Shown: positions 33,525 to 44,491 of the stretch, one piece after another | How positions within the stretch are numbered: the stretch's first letter is position 1 | Layout: every line of letters begins with the position of its first letter | Source of the DNA: Vandiemenella viatica | Taxonomy: Eukaryota > Arthropoda > Insecta > Orthoptera > Morabidae | Length of the DNA: 64,000 nucleotides | Assembly: GCA_031002005.1 (NCBI GenBank) | Contig: JARYHS010011408.1 | Location: 222,745,473-222,809,472 of the forward strand | Reading direction: 5' to 3' | Translations under genes and position numbers: made by a program | The notes under the pieces: generated by a model | Databases searched by the model: none | Told to the model about the DNA's origin: nothing | Seen by the model: the letters and a program-made list of their open reading frames with translations, nothing else

Positions 33525-33586
33525 ACCTAGAGGAGGAAAGTAAGTGTTGCCACTATCTGCGAAAGGAGAAACTTGCTGTGTTCTGC

Positions 33587-34012
33587 ATGATAAGTGTGTT
33601 TTTGACCGAGCGTGGTGGGTGAGTGGTTGACACCCTGGCCTCGCATTCGGGAGGATGGCGGTTCGAATCCCCGTCCGGACATCCAGATATGGGTTTTCCA
33701 TTTTTTTTAATTAAAAAAATTTAAAAAAATGATAAGTGTGTTTTTGACCGAGCGTGGTGGGTGAGTGGTTGACACCCTGGCCTCGCATTCGGGAGGATGG
33801 CGGTTCGAATCCCCGTCCGGGCATTCAAATATGGGTTTTCCATTTTTTTTAATTAAAAAATTTTAAAAAAATGATAAGTGTGCTTTTGACCGAGAGTGGT
33901 GGGTGAGTGGTTAACACCCTGGCCTCGCATTCGGGAGGACGGCGGTTCGAATCCCCGTCCGTGCAACCAGATATGGGTTTTCCATGGTTTCCCCAAATTA
34001 CTCCAGGTGACT
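33587..34012 (+). repeat. Three-unit tandem array, 142-bp period, SINE-A head
   Basis: ATGATAAGTGTG occurs at 33587, 33729 and 33871, exactly 142 bp apart. Each unit holds 18 bp of the insertion flank, about 96 bp of SINE-A head with its B box, and in the first two an AT spacer (T8, AATT, A and T tracts). The third unit continues into a complete SINE-A. The units differ by only a few bases. Confidence 0.9.
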
Positions 34013-34127
34013 GCCGGGATGCTTCCTTCAAAAGGCCATAGCCGAATCCCTACCCGTTCCTTGAACCCAGTCCCATCCCGCCTCTAATGACCTTAGCCGT
34101 CGACGAGGCGTAAAGCAATAAGAAAAA
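33889..34127 (+). repeat. SINE-A copy, full length
   Basis: Head, B box, body and an A7 tail are all present. The 13-bp duplication AAGTGTGTTTTTG flanks the whole array (33592-33604 and 34128-34140), which fixes the original insertion site within SINE-B. Confidence 0.9.
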
Positions 34128-34200
34128 AAGTGTGTTTTTGTTTGTGAAATGTGTAGTTTCTGAGATGGAGTTTGGGGACAGTCCCAGCATTCGCCTAGAT

Positions 34201-34868
34201 CAGGATTTCTAGTAATGGGGAGTCCATAAATTACGTGAGGTGAAATAGGGAGTGGGGGGGGGGAGTCTGAGGAAATCTCACCAAATCTCACCAAGGGGGG
34301 GGGGGGGTTCTACGGAAATTTCACGTGAGGTCTTGCAAATGACGCGAAAGTCGATTTTAGGGTGGTATTTCGTGTAAAAGTGGGGTGTAACCGGATTTTG
34401 GAAGGGTAAGACCTCAAAAAGTTGCGAGGGCGATTTCTAGGGGGGCGTCTCTCGGACCAGATCTCACCAGAGGGGCGGGAGGGACGCGCCAGATCTCACG
34501 AAGTCTCACCAGAGGAGGGCGGGGGGCCGGAAATCCGGAAAAACACCTCACGTAATTTATGGATGCCCCCTAAGGGCTTCGCGACAAGATTTACGTTATG
34601 GCGGCTGACTGACTGTCTGAAGCGTGCAACATGCACAAGGGTGAATTTTGACTGAACATGAGCAAAATACTAAAATCGACTGCTGCAAGAAACAAGCCTA
34701 TCAATCACATTAATTAATGATATATTGCTCTTAGTGACTGTATCACTTTTGTAAAATAAAGATCCCCCCTTTTTAAAAAAAATATAAACTCAGAATTTTT
34801 TAAGGGGGTTCGCCATTACCTGTGAAATTATATAGGGGAACGTGCCACTATAATTTTGAGAAACTCTG
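34201..34868. mobile_element. hAT element with 8-bp TSD, hosting a Harbinger MITE
   Basis: The ends CAGGATTTCT at 34201 and, on the other strand, CAGAGTTTCT ending at 34868 form a short TIR. The 8-bp duplication GCCTAGAT is exact at 34193-34200 and 34869-34876. It interrupts SINE-B and carries a MITE at 34216-34570, leaving little of its own interior. It has no coding capacity. Confidence 0.8.
34216..34570. mobile_element. PIF/Harbinger-like MITE, TAA duplication
   Basis: Same family as 31789-32168. The right end CGTAATTTATGGATGCCCCC is intact and the left end TGGGGAGTCCATAAATTACG has minor changes. TAA occurs at 34213-34215 and 34571-34573. In its interior long G runs and CTCACCA units replace the C runs and GGTGAGA units seen in the other copy, i.e. 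it lies in the opposite orientation. Confidence 0.75.
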
Positions 34869-35010
34869 GCCTAGATGCTTGCAGGAAACTGTCTAAAAAC
34901 CGCAGTCAGTACGGCTGGTACGCGGTGATCAGGACACGAACATGGTCTCGTTGTACCTCCCGGGCCCAGTGCGCTGCACTTTAAAGCAATGAGCCACAGT
35001 GGCGGGTGTA

Positions 35011-36876
35011 ATGTGCTATATTTTAAGCACTTCATAAGCTGATAATTACAGCGTGCTATGGATGACTGGCCCTTTTGGTCATCAGGAATACAGCTAGGCG
35101 AACAGCTTTTAATTTTAGTCACCAATAATTGATATCGTGCCGGTAATAAGCACACGATACTGAGGCATTCTTATACCGACTTCAAGAAATCAAAATACTC
35201 GGTTTACTTTACACTGATGACCAATTTAATGTTTTCCAAACTGAATTTCAACATTACATAACTGTTTACTGCTATAACCACCAACATAAATCACGCGGAG
35301 CCCATGACCGAGCTTTCCCGCGCGAGCATAACACACTCCCCCGCGCGCAGACCAAGCCTCTCTTATTCTAAGGCTTAACCATGTAGCAGAATGACCAAAT
35401 AGGGATCATTCCGTACATTTTTATATATAATATTTTGTATATTTTTATATATAAAAAGAATAAGAAAGGAATTATCGGAGAGGATTGTCTGTGTGTTTGG
35501 GACCTCCCTGCTAGACGCGCCAGATTGTCGCGACAGGGACAATGGACACCAGCGACCCTTTCTCACGCATTTGGTCAAGCGTATAATCCCTTGGCTCCGG
35601 GGAAACTGTACACTGGGGTGAATAAACTATCCAAGCCCCAGGTCTACGGACGGGCAGTTTGGAGGTCACAGTTGACGAATAAGTCCGAGGCTATCCCGAG
35701 TTCGCACGAATCGAGAAAGACAAGGTTCGCCTATCGTGACAGCCGGAAGGAGGAGATTAAAAATGGCAGAACCAATCGAGAGAGACTATCCTTTGCATTT
35801 TGTAATGCCGGTGTATTTTTTCTCTATGTAAACCACGAGCGACGAGAGGAGGCTTTTTTCCGGCGGACGCTGGAGGGGACTTGACTCCGAGCCTTCAGAC
35901 TGGAAGGAGCGGATCTTCCGAAGCTGGAGATCGCTCCGTCTTGGCATCGAACCTGAGGGTAAATAAGCGTGTCTTGTACACTGTACAGTGAGGTCACTGT
36001 GCACGCATCCAGTACGCTTGCTGACGGACGCGGTGCATTGTCCGCTATAGCCAAGGGGTTATAGTAATTCCGCCGTCGCGGGAAATACATCGCCGACACG
36101 GTAATAATTCTACAAGTGCAGTGTGGTACTTTTATTCGGTCATTGAGTACAGCCCTGTAACGACCACTGAATGATTAGGAGTTCTCGCACCCCCAAATAT
36201 TGAGCTAGCTTGGGTAGACTTACTTAAAGCCACACTTGGTGGATAATTTAAATTATCCTGGCGCCAGGTATTTGAGATCGGATACACTTAATGTCAATAC
36301 TGTGTTTGATTTATGGTTCCCGATCATTGTGAAGGGAACTTTCATTTTATAAAATCAAGTTTGTAGCTTTCTTGCTTGCCAATTAACATTGGGAGTTTGT
36401 TTCAAGATTAATTTTAAAAGTGGTTGTGTTTTAATGGTTTGTTTATTTGTTAACATATTGTGTTGGCAGTTGTAAGAAGAGGCTTTGCATAGTTCTTTTT
36501 ATCAGATTTCAATGTGTCAATGTTAACGATAAATAAGCCTCGCCTGTACGCCATTGTGAGTACCCAATAAATTAGCAGCCTAGGGTTTCTTTTAATTATA
36601 AGAAGAAGTAAAAGGTTTTCACCCTTACCTCCCCAACGGCATATACCGCCACAACCACTAAGATTGCTACCCAGTCAACTATACAAACTACAATCTGTGG
36701 AACCCTTTTATTACAATTATTCGTATTAATTGTAATCAAAACATCATTAAACTGATACATTAATATTAAATCACTTATTTACTAACTAGGAAAAATATAA
36801 ATAATAATTACTGTACAAAAGGTCCAGACATAAATATCACAACTTCTTGCATAGTTGCTATGTTATTACTACGGTT
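35011..36876. other. Unassigned stretch, GC-rich middle, two perfect palindromes
   Basis: 35480-36110 is GC-rich with overlapping short frames on both strands and no domain I recognise. 36241-36268 holds the palindromes GGATAATTTAAATTATCC and CCTGGCGCCAGG, overlapping by two bases. The GC-rich block might be an LTR or an untranslated exon, but I find no second LTR and no gag or pol. Confidence 0.4.
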
Positions 36877-37120
36877 TGCCGAGTGTGGTGGGTGAGCTGT
36901 AACGATCTGCTCGGACATTCGGGAGGACGAGGGTTCGAATCCCTGTCCAACCATTCAGATTTGGATTTTCCACGGTTTCCCAAAATCACTCCAGGCTAAT
37001 GCCCGGATGCTTCCTTCAAAAAGGCTATGGCTGAATTTCTTCGCGTTCCTTGTCCCCAGTTCTTTCCCATTTCTAATGACCTCTACGTAGACGAAGCGTA
37101 AAGCCATACGCAAATAAAAA
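36877..37120 (+). repeat. SINE-A copy
   Basis: A plus-strand copy, full length with scattered changes. The B box is GGGTTCGAATCCC and the end is AAGCCATACGCAAATAAAAA. Confidence 0.85.
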
Positions 37121-37603
37121 AGTTAACAGATGAAGTTGAACAAGAAAGACGAATCAAATTGTTTGAATGCAGAAAAGATATGGTTTAATAAAGAATTGGA
37201 AAAGCCAGCGATCAACAGTAATTGTGATGTTACATATAAAGATGTATTATGAAATATAAATTTCAGTAAATGAATAACTGAAAGATAACTAACTGTTTAA
37301 GAATGAATCACGAACTTTAGAGCAGTAATCTAAACCAACGGAATTATATAAAGTACTAAGTAAAAAAGGATGAGTATGTTTCTTTTTAGGTTGAAGGAAA
37401 GGATAGTGTAAGTATGTTATAATGGGAGCCAGCATTCAACATACTGAAGGCTTGAAAGTGGACCAAAAATGTACACCTTCTATCACCAGAAAGGGAAAAA
37501 GGCGATAGCATAAGGTAACGAAGAATATTTTATCCTTCTAATGAAGATTAATTGGAACGGAGAGTAATAAGACACTGAGTTAATTAGATAATCTCATTTT
37601 ATC
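37121..37603. other. No recognised feature
   Basis: AT-rich sequence between two SINE copies. Confidence 0.5.
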
Positions 37604-37790
37604 CTGGCTTTACTTATCGTCGATGTCGAGGTTATTAGAGGCGGGAAATGAGGGGGCAAGCACGGAACGGGAAGAAATCCGGCAATGGCATTCATCCGGA
37701 GTGATTTCGGGAAACCATTGAAAACTCAAATCTGGATGGCAGAACGAGGATTCGAACCAGTGTCCTCGCGAATACTCTTCCATCACGCTA
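37604..37790 (-). repeat. SINE-A copy, partly deleted
   Basis: A minus-strand copy with tail, body (missing about 20 bp) and B box (GGATTCGAACC). The head is reduced to CATCACGCT. Confidence 0.75.
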
Positions 37791-38740
37791 GTGACACAAA
37801 GGTCAGAAAAAAAGTGGGCGCTGTTTTAATCTGGTCTTTACATATTGAGATGGGACAACACAGGTTGCGTAGTAAACTCTGTACAAATGACATTCATGAG
37901 TGCAACAGATGGTTGAGTCCCAGCAGACTGCTCGAATCTCTGGAGATATACGCAGCTCATCAGGATGCGTGGTGTCTTCCCACCGTGAGCGTGTCGGGTC
38001 TCCGCTATCATGGGAACGAGAGGCCCAACGCACGCAACCAATTACCCGTCTTCTGAGCAGAACTGGTCCTCCGCGCAGCTAACGAGATATACGGCGTAAA
38101 CATCACCTTTCCACTCCTGTTATTCGCTGGGTTTTATTTGTATCACATCATTTCCTCGCCCTTGAAATCGACGTAGCGCTTTATAAGACCTAACAAGAGG
38201 TTATTATTATTTATTTTTTTAACGGAAAACGAAGTTGGTGAGAACATCGAAGAAATGTTGAGTAATGTAACATTTTCGATAAAAAAAAGTCAATTCTTGC
38301 AATTTGTGACCAATGTAGTTAAGATGGATAGAAGGACTCACTAAGAATATGACGATCACTGTTCAAATCCTGAAGAGCCTAAACATCTGGGAACGACCCA
38401 GTGTCCATACATCCCACTGACAAATGAATAATGGGGGAGCCGGCTCCGGCAGCGTAGTGGCTAGCACTTTTACTTGCTGTGCGCTTGCTTTAACTTACAA
38501 GTATCTATTTCTGCAGAATGCTAGATCTCACCTTAACAAGATTCTGAAGTAAAATTAGGAAAAATCATGGACGTGAAAATAACTATCCGCTGTTTAGTGA
38601 GGAGTTAAAACAGATTTTTTCTTAGATAATATTCTTGGGTATTAAATGTAAGCTGGAAACTAGTTTGACTCTCAAAATGTTTGAATTTTTCTTTTTATTA
38701 AGCAATATGTTCAAGTGTTTGGTGAAAAAGATGAAATAAT
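37791..38740. other. No recognised feature
   Basis: Short frames at 37803-38082 overlap on both strands. A tRNA-like GTTCAAATCC at 38354 is not supported by a second box of confident quality. Confidence 0.45.
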
Positions 38741-38930
38741 CTCGCATTCGGAAAGACGCGGGTTCGAATCCCCGCCCCGGCACCCAGATTTAGGTTTTTC
38801 CATGGTTTCCTCAAATCGCTCTAGGTGAATGTTGGGATGCTTCCTTCAAAAATCCATAGCCAAATTCCTTCCCGTTCCTTGTGTCCAGTTCTTCCTGCCT
38901 CTAATGACCTCGACGCGACGAGGCTTAAAG
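38741..38930 (+). repeat. SINE-A copy, 5' truncated
   Basis: A plus-strand copy starting at CTCGCATTCGG. The B box is GGGTTCGAATCCCC, and it ends at GACGAGGCTTAAAG. It lacks the first 30 bp of the head. Confidence 0.85.
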
Positions 38931-39149
38931 ATTACGGGAAACTTTGGCGAATTATTCCAGAGTTTATGTTTTTTCAGAATAACTAAATTAATCTTCTTCC
39001 TCTTCACCCCCTTCTCGCAACATTAGGGGCCAGCAGCCTTTGATGAGCTTCACTCGTCATTGGCATGGTCTGATTTGTGGAAGCTTTCATTTCACGCCCG
39101 CATGCTCTTATTGACGCAAAGCATTTTGTAACTACTGCAAGGTCTTACA

Positions 39150-39400
39150 ACGAACTGATGGAGGAAGTGAAGCAATGCCATCTGTCTGCGAAATGTGTAA
39201 TTATGGTCTGTATTTAATAAGTGTATTTTTTGTTTGTGAAATGTGTTTATGATGCGGGTATAGGGGACCGTACTGGCGTTAGCCTTGATGGCTGCAGAAA
39301 ATCGCCTAAAAACTGCAGTCAGGGCCTGGACTCGTGCCAGGTCCTGTTGCACCTCCCCGATCGACTGTGCTGCGCCTCAGCGCACTGAACCACACCATTC
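39150..39400 (-). repeat. SINE-B copy, uninterrupted
   Basis: Aligns with the three pieces of the copy at 33525-35010 and preserves the empty site AATAAGTGTATTTTTTG into which SINE-A went in the other copy. The minus strand begins with a head containing GTGGTTCAGTGCGCTGAG, followed by a poor B box. Compared with SINE-A this family has no shared body. Confidence 0.5.
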
Positions 39401-39414
39401 TTAATTTCAGAAAC

Positions 39415-39640
39415 TTACCATCCGAAAATTCTTTCAAATTCAGCATAATATGTAGCCTTTTAAGGATTACGTGAAAAGGACAGCGATCTTACAGGAGTTT
39501 ACGGTTTTTGCAAAATAACTAGATGAATAATTTAATAAATTTGACTTTTCAGCAGGTCTTTTTTAACAACAAAAATTATATTTACCATTTGATAGAGAAT
39601 CGGAAAATATAAATGTGGTAAAATGTTTTATTTTTATTTT
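39415..39640 (+). repeat. Repeat X, copy 2 (unclassified)
   Basis: Counterpart of 5470-5690. A fragment of the same motif (TTTATGTTTTTTCAGAATAACTA) also occurs at 38965-38987, just upstream of SINE-B. Confidence 0.45.
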
Positions 39641-39848
39641 TTAAAAAGTTTTTTAGGAATGGTACGTATACGAGGTCTGTGAGAAAAGTAATGATATTGG
39701 CAACACTGCAAGCGATCTGGCAGCGCTGTGTCTGTGCTAGACCGGTTTGTTCATCCCTTACATATGCTCAGTCCGAGTTTCAACTCCGTTCAACACAGTT
39801 TTTGACAGCGCCATCAGTGAAGTTGTGCTTTTGTTGTGTGTTACGAAA

Positions 39849-40675
39849 ATGGAGTATAGGAATTTAGAGCAACGTTGTGCAATCAAGTGTTGTGTTAAAC
39901 TTGGGAATCTGCGAGTGTGACCTTTGAAAAGTCGAAACAGGCCTATAGGAAACATAGCTTATCACAAGCACAAGTTCTCCGCAGGCAGTAATCATTTTTG
40001 GAAGGCCGAGAACACGCTGAAGATCTACCTCTCTCAGGCAGTGGCGTAGCTAGGTCAACAAGGGCCCCAGTGGAAAAAATTTATTTTGGGCCCTCAGGCC
40101 AGATGGGCGACTTTTGTTTTGCTTTGTGTTGCTGGTAAGGGCCCCCTGTGCTGAGGATGGGGCCCTTGAGTTGTGCTTAGGTGCCCCCTGAGCAGTGAGA
40201 GGGACCTTAGTGAGGGGCTTCCTGTGTCTCAGGGGCCCCCTTAGACGACTGTAGAGCTAAAAAAAGGTCGCCAGTTTGCCAAGAATGCTTGTGGGCCTCT
40301 GAACTGCGCTTGGGGGCCTCCAGAGGTGCGCTTTGGGGCCCCTAGAGGTATGCTTGGGGGCCCTCTGAGCGTAGGGGCCCCGGTGCACTGCACCGCCTAG
40401 CCCCATAGTAGCTACGCCCCTGCTGTCAGGGAGACTTTCAACTTCAAAAAACTGAAGAAAACGTTGAGCGTGTGGGCTGTTGTGAGATCAGACAATCGTT
40501 TAAAACTGTCAACCAAGTATTTTACAAAGGTGTCCTTGAAAGGCTCAGGAAAAGTGTGATTCATTTGAGACCAGACATTGCAGACAAGTGGATGCTTCAT
40601 CATGACAATGCCTCGTGTTTGTTTTACTGGATTCAGTTTAAAACACAATTCAGGAACGATCTGAGAGCGTAAGTC
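39849..40675 (+). pseudogene. Mariner transposase pseudogene
   Basis: The start reads MEYRNLEQRCAIKCCVKLG, a typical mariner N-terminus. After a frame change the sequence GREHAED leads to the MITE, and the frame resumes with KTEENVERVWAVVRSDNRL. It then jumps to TVNQVFYKGVLERLRK, and finally DIADKWMLHHDNASC with the second catalytic Asp (HDNA motif). The first catalytic Asp and the third acidic residue are lost by internal deletion and 3' truncation. It is non-functional. Confidence 0.75.
40039..40422. mobile_element. hAT MITE nested in the mariner relic
   Basis: 384 bp with ends CAGTGGCGTAGCTA and the complement of CAGGGGCGTAGCTA, and an 8-bp duplication with one mismatch (CTCTCAGG at 40031-40038, CTGTCAGG at 40423-40430). 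The interior is rich in GGGCCC-type blocks. No coding capacity. Confidence 0.85.
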
Positions 40676-42290
40676 GTATACTTGATATTTTGTATGAATT
40701 GCTACTATAACCAACAATGACAGCAACTTTTATGGCATAGGCACGTCAAAAGTTGTTGCTGATATCCTGCAGTTGGGAGTAGCAGCTGATATTTCACCGC
40801 GACGCCGCGCCGGTGTTGGAGCAGGTATGCGGCCAGCGCCGCCTGAGCGCTAGCGGTCGTTGGCAGCGGTTCTGCCCGCCGGCCTCGCAAGGTCGAACCG
40901 TCTACCGCGTCCGTGCTTCCTCCCACCGTAATTCCCGCTAATCCACGCAGCTTCTGACTTATGGAGCACTTACAGCCGGTCTCGTAAAAGACAGATATGC
41001 AGAAAAGAGCTAAGTGGCAGTCGTTACGCGTCACAATGTGTCTACGAGAACACAGCTTCTGTTAAGCATAGCCTAACTTCACTTGGCGAAGACACGATCG
41101 TAAATGTTTGTGGCTGTAATTTGCATGAAATCATCCTTTAGCTCAGTTCTCTGCCATTTTACCGACATTATTGAAATAGGGCGACTATAAAGATATCCTG
41201 TTTCGCCTATGCAACTAGACACTGACGAGGTACGGCATACACACAAGCAGTGTTTGTTTTACAGCTGCAGCAATAAAATTTGTTTCTTTATACCGATCTG
41301 GCCACAGTATTCTGGATCATTCTAAGCTGATTATTCCAAGATGAGCCGAAAGACCATATAGATACAAGTCAAATAGTAAAGGAAGTTATAATGATGCAAC
41401 TCGACATTACTACTTTCGGAAAAACGGAACTAAGTGATATCATCATGCAAATTGCAGCCACAAACAATTTATTTCACGTAAAAGGATTATATTCACTCGT
41501 GCTAACTGCTTAGTAATCTGTGAGTCACAAGAGAAGGTTTTGCACTTGGTTAGGGGCTGTGACCCCGAAGTAGACGTATGGGGGTGGACTGTCGTCTCCT
41601 TAGGCCCCATAAGGATCGCAGATGTGTGCTTCGGTTCAATGCACCGTTGCGGAGCGGATCCCGGATGTAACAGCGCTTCGCTCCTACAAGGCTGGCGTTC
41701 CCAACTGCAACAAGTGTCTCTAGGTACCAGGTCGTAGTGTGAGAAACCAAAGCTATATTGTTTTCCCCTAAGTTCTAGTAATATTGAAGTAAAGGAACCC
41801 TGTCTTTATGCTATTGCCCAGGTCAGGTAGTCGAGTGTGAAAACAATCGTAATGATTGTGTTACGATAAACATTCTGTTTGATGTCTGGGATGCGTGGTT
41901 AATAATCGGGCGTTGTGTTCGTTTTATGCTGCTTCCACTTTGTTCGAAACATATAATGAGAAATCAATATTCATGTATGCAGCGGTGGCACTGATTAAGA
42001 CGTTGTAGTCAGCTGAATTGTCAATAAAATCTAAATTTTAGTGTTACTCTCGTTAGGTAATGAAGCAGAAAGGAGGATGGGGTCAAACGTAGAGAAGTAT
42101 GTCAATATATCGATAATTAGTGATTTACTGTTCTATAACCCCTTTTACGAACAATCCACAGATGCTCAATGAGAAATATATTCAATCACTTTCGTAGACT
42201 TTTGTGATGTGCACGTCTACACCGATAAGCGTAAGTGAAAATTCCTGTTATCTAATTGTTTCAGGTGTTAATGCCCTTTCTGGGTAGTGT
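40676..42290. other. No recognised feature, one GC-rich block
   Basis: 40785-40925 is GC- and CpG-rich. 41540-41745 is open on both strands without a domain. I recognise no gene or repeat. Confidence 0.45.
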
Positions 42291-42298
42291 CTATATAG

Positions 42299-44491
42299 CA
42301 GGGGTGGCCAACCGGTCGATCGCGATCGACCGGTCGATCGCGGCTATTAATCCAGTCGATCGTGTCGAGGTTTTGTTTTCGGCGCGCGATGGACGAAAGG
42401 CGGGAAGGTATGGGACGCTGTCAATCCTCCAGTTGACGACGTTATTAATATTTTAATTTTATTTTTGTAGATCCTTGAAAAATGTGCTACAAAGAAATCA
42501 GAAACTTATCACTTTCGCCAAGAATGGTAACGGGATAACTACTTTACAATGGTGAAAGAAAACTGTTGCTGCTTAATATGTAATACATACGTTGCAATAC
42601 CGAAAAAAGGAAATTTAGAGAGATATTTTAACACAATTCATAGTAAATATCAGAAAGATTTTCCACCTAACAGCGACATAAGAAAAAGTAAATTGCAAGA
42701 ATTGAAATTGTAATTAACAGTCCAAGAATACGTGTTTTCTAAGCCTACTGAGGAAAGTAAGGTTGCAACTGAAGCTTATTTCCAAGTAAGCTACAGAATT
42801 GTACAAAACTGCAAAACTTTTTCCGATGGAGAATACATCAAGGAAATTTTAGAAGCAGTGTCAGATTCGCTGTTCGTGAATTTCAAAAATAAAAATGAAA
42901 TTAAAGAAGCTATTCATGGTTTACAGCTGTCTCGACATACTGTAATGCGCCGTATAGAAACGATGATGAGTGAAAACATAACGAACAACTAAAAAGTGAT
43001 ATCGTCCACTGCGTTGCTTTTCCGCTACAACGTGACTGGTCAACAGATATCACTGATACTGAACAATTACTTATTTTTATTCGGATGGTCTGTGAAGATT
43101 TCTCGACGAAAGAAGAACTGCTAAGTATGATTTCCTTAAAAGGAAAAACTCGTTGCCCTGATATATTCAAGGAATTCAAAGCATATATTAGCAAGATTAA
43201 TTCCTATCAATGACAACTGGTGGGCCTTCTGCAATGACAGGTATTCATAATGGTTTTATTGCTCTTTGTCACAAAGACGAATAATTTCCAGACTTCATTA
43301 GATACCACCTCATAATTAATCAGCAAGTTCTGGCTAGTCAAAGACTAAACACAAAAAATGTAATGGATATTTCCTTCAAGATTGTAAATTCCATAATAGG
43401 AAAATCTCTCTTTATACAGAAATTAGATGAGAATGCACCAGATTTGGCATTGCACACTGACGCAAGGTGATTAAGTCAAAGCAAATTTTTGAAAAAGATT
43501 CTGAGATCTACTGGACGAAATAATAAAATTTCTAGAAGATAGGGGTGATGATTACCGCCAACTGCGTGATTTAGAGTGGCAAAATGATTTAGCACTTTTA
43601 GCAGATTTTACCGGAAAACTGAACACATTAAATCTGGAACTACAATCCAAGAATAAAACATTAATAGATATTATAAGTTCTATTGCAGCATTCTAAAGTC
43701 AAACAGCGTCTATAATAGTTGACATCAAAAAGAAAAAAATTCAACAATTTGTAAACATCAAGGATCATATGGAAAAACATCCTACCTACAATTTCATTCC
43801 TGACAAGTACATGGCAGAAATTAAGGCAGTGGTATCAGACTTCGAAATTCGCTTTGGTGATTTCAAATAAATTGAGAAGTCGGTGGAATTCATCAGTTAT
43901 CCGTTTAATAATTCCATTGATCATAGTGGTATGTATGAAATAGCTAAAAAAATTTGCAGATACATTTCAAATGGACCACATGATATTTCAAAACGAAATT
44001 ATTACTCTGCGCTGCAATATATTTCCAAAAGCAAGGTCATCCTCAGGCCTACCTTTCTGGTCATTGGTTACCAACGAGAAATATCCAAATTTGAATAAAT
44101 GTGTTGAACAACTTCATTCGTGTTTTGGTTCAATATATTTATGTGAATCAGGGTTTTCCTACAAATAAAAAAAAAATAATAAACACCGTTCTCGCTTGGC
44201 AGACGCCCATACATTGGATTCTGTGAGGTTGGCAATTTCCAACTACAAATCTGATTTTGCTAATCTAGCTGGAAATTCTCAGACGCAATGCTTACACTAA
44301 TATATATAAGTATTTACTAAGAAAAATTTTCAGTTTAATGTTTTACTTCTTAATAAAATAAAAATACAACAAAATTGTGTGCTGAACTATACTGTTTCAA
44401 TTAAAATTTCAAGAAGTACGTCATTGGTCGATCGCACAGGGTTTCGTCAGCAAACAGTAGATCTTGGGTCTAATAAAGTTGCCCACCCCTG
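42299..44491 (+). mobile_element. hAT transposon with transposase remains, 8-bp TSD
   Basis: 2193 bp. The ends are CAGGGGTGGCCAACC and the complement of CAGGGGTGGGCAAC, flanked by the exact 8-bp duplication CTATATAG (42291-42298 and 44492-44499). The subterminal region is a GATCGACCGGTCGATCG palindrome cluster (42314-42345). A decayed transposase occupies about 42549-44166. It is the most complete hAT in the window. Confidence 0.9.
42549..44166 (+). pseudogene. hAT transposase pseudogene (BED finger, GTF2IRD2/ZBED-like)
   Basis: The sequence begins MVKENCCCLICNTYVAIPKK, then GNLERYF and TIHSKYQKDFP, which is a BED-type zinc finger start, although one finger His appears to be Tyr. After a stop near 42711 it continues through FSKPTEESKVATEAYF, the FSDGEYIKEI segment and QLSRHTVMRRIE, then in shifted frames through a region with RWSTDIT-like and GLIALCHKD-like blocks to a final GSIYLCESGFSY stretch near 44130-44160, the dimerisation end. 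This order fits the ZBED/GTF2IRD2-like branch of hAT transposases. At least four frame breaks make it non-functional. Confidence 0.7.

Larger units (their letters stand above)
33525..35010 (-). repeat. SINE-B copy, interrupted by SINE-A and hAT insertions
   Basis: Pieces at about 33525-33604, 34128-34200 and 34869-35010 align in order with the uninterrupted copy at 39150-39400. On the minus strand the right end looks like a tRNA-related head, followed by GACTGCGGTTTTTAGACAG (GACTGCAGTTTTTAGGCGA in the other copy) and an AT-rich tail. Two later insertions, each with its own TSD, account for the gaps. The SINE classification is inferred from the head and overall layout. Confidence 0.55.
39671..40675 (+). 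mobile_element. Mariner relic interrupted by a hAT MITE
   Basis: The left TIR CGAGGTCTGTGAGAAAAGTA starts at 39671 after TA. A transposase frame opens at 39849. A hAT MITE with its own TSD is inserted at 40039-40422. The right TIR was not found, so the element is 3' truncated near 40675. Confidence 0.75.

Noticed and set aside
35435..35884. 149-codon plus-strand frame in the GC-rich island
   Set aside because: No conserved motif is visible and an overlapping minus frame exists. I keep the island as an observation but not the frame as a gene.
35390..36640. Possible solo LTR or LTR retrotransposon start
   Set aside because: TG...CA borders, a second LTR, a primer-binding site in the right place and gag or pol were all missing.
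38330..38480. Possible tRNA-like SINE (GTTCAAATCCTG and GGCAGCGTAGTGGCTAGCAC)
   Set aside because: The two boxes are in the wrong order for one promoter and no tail or TSD is seen.
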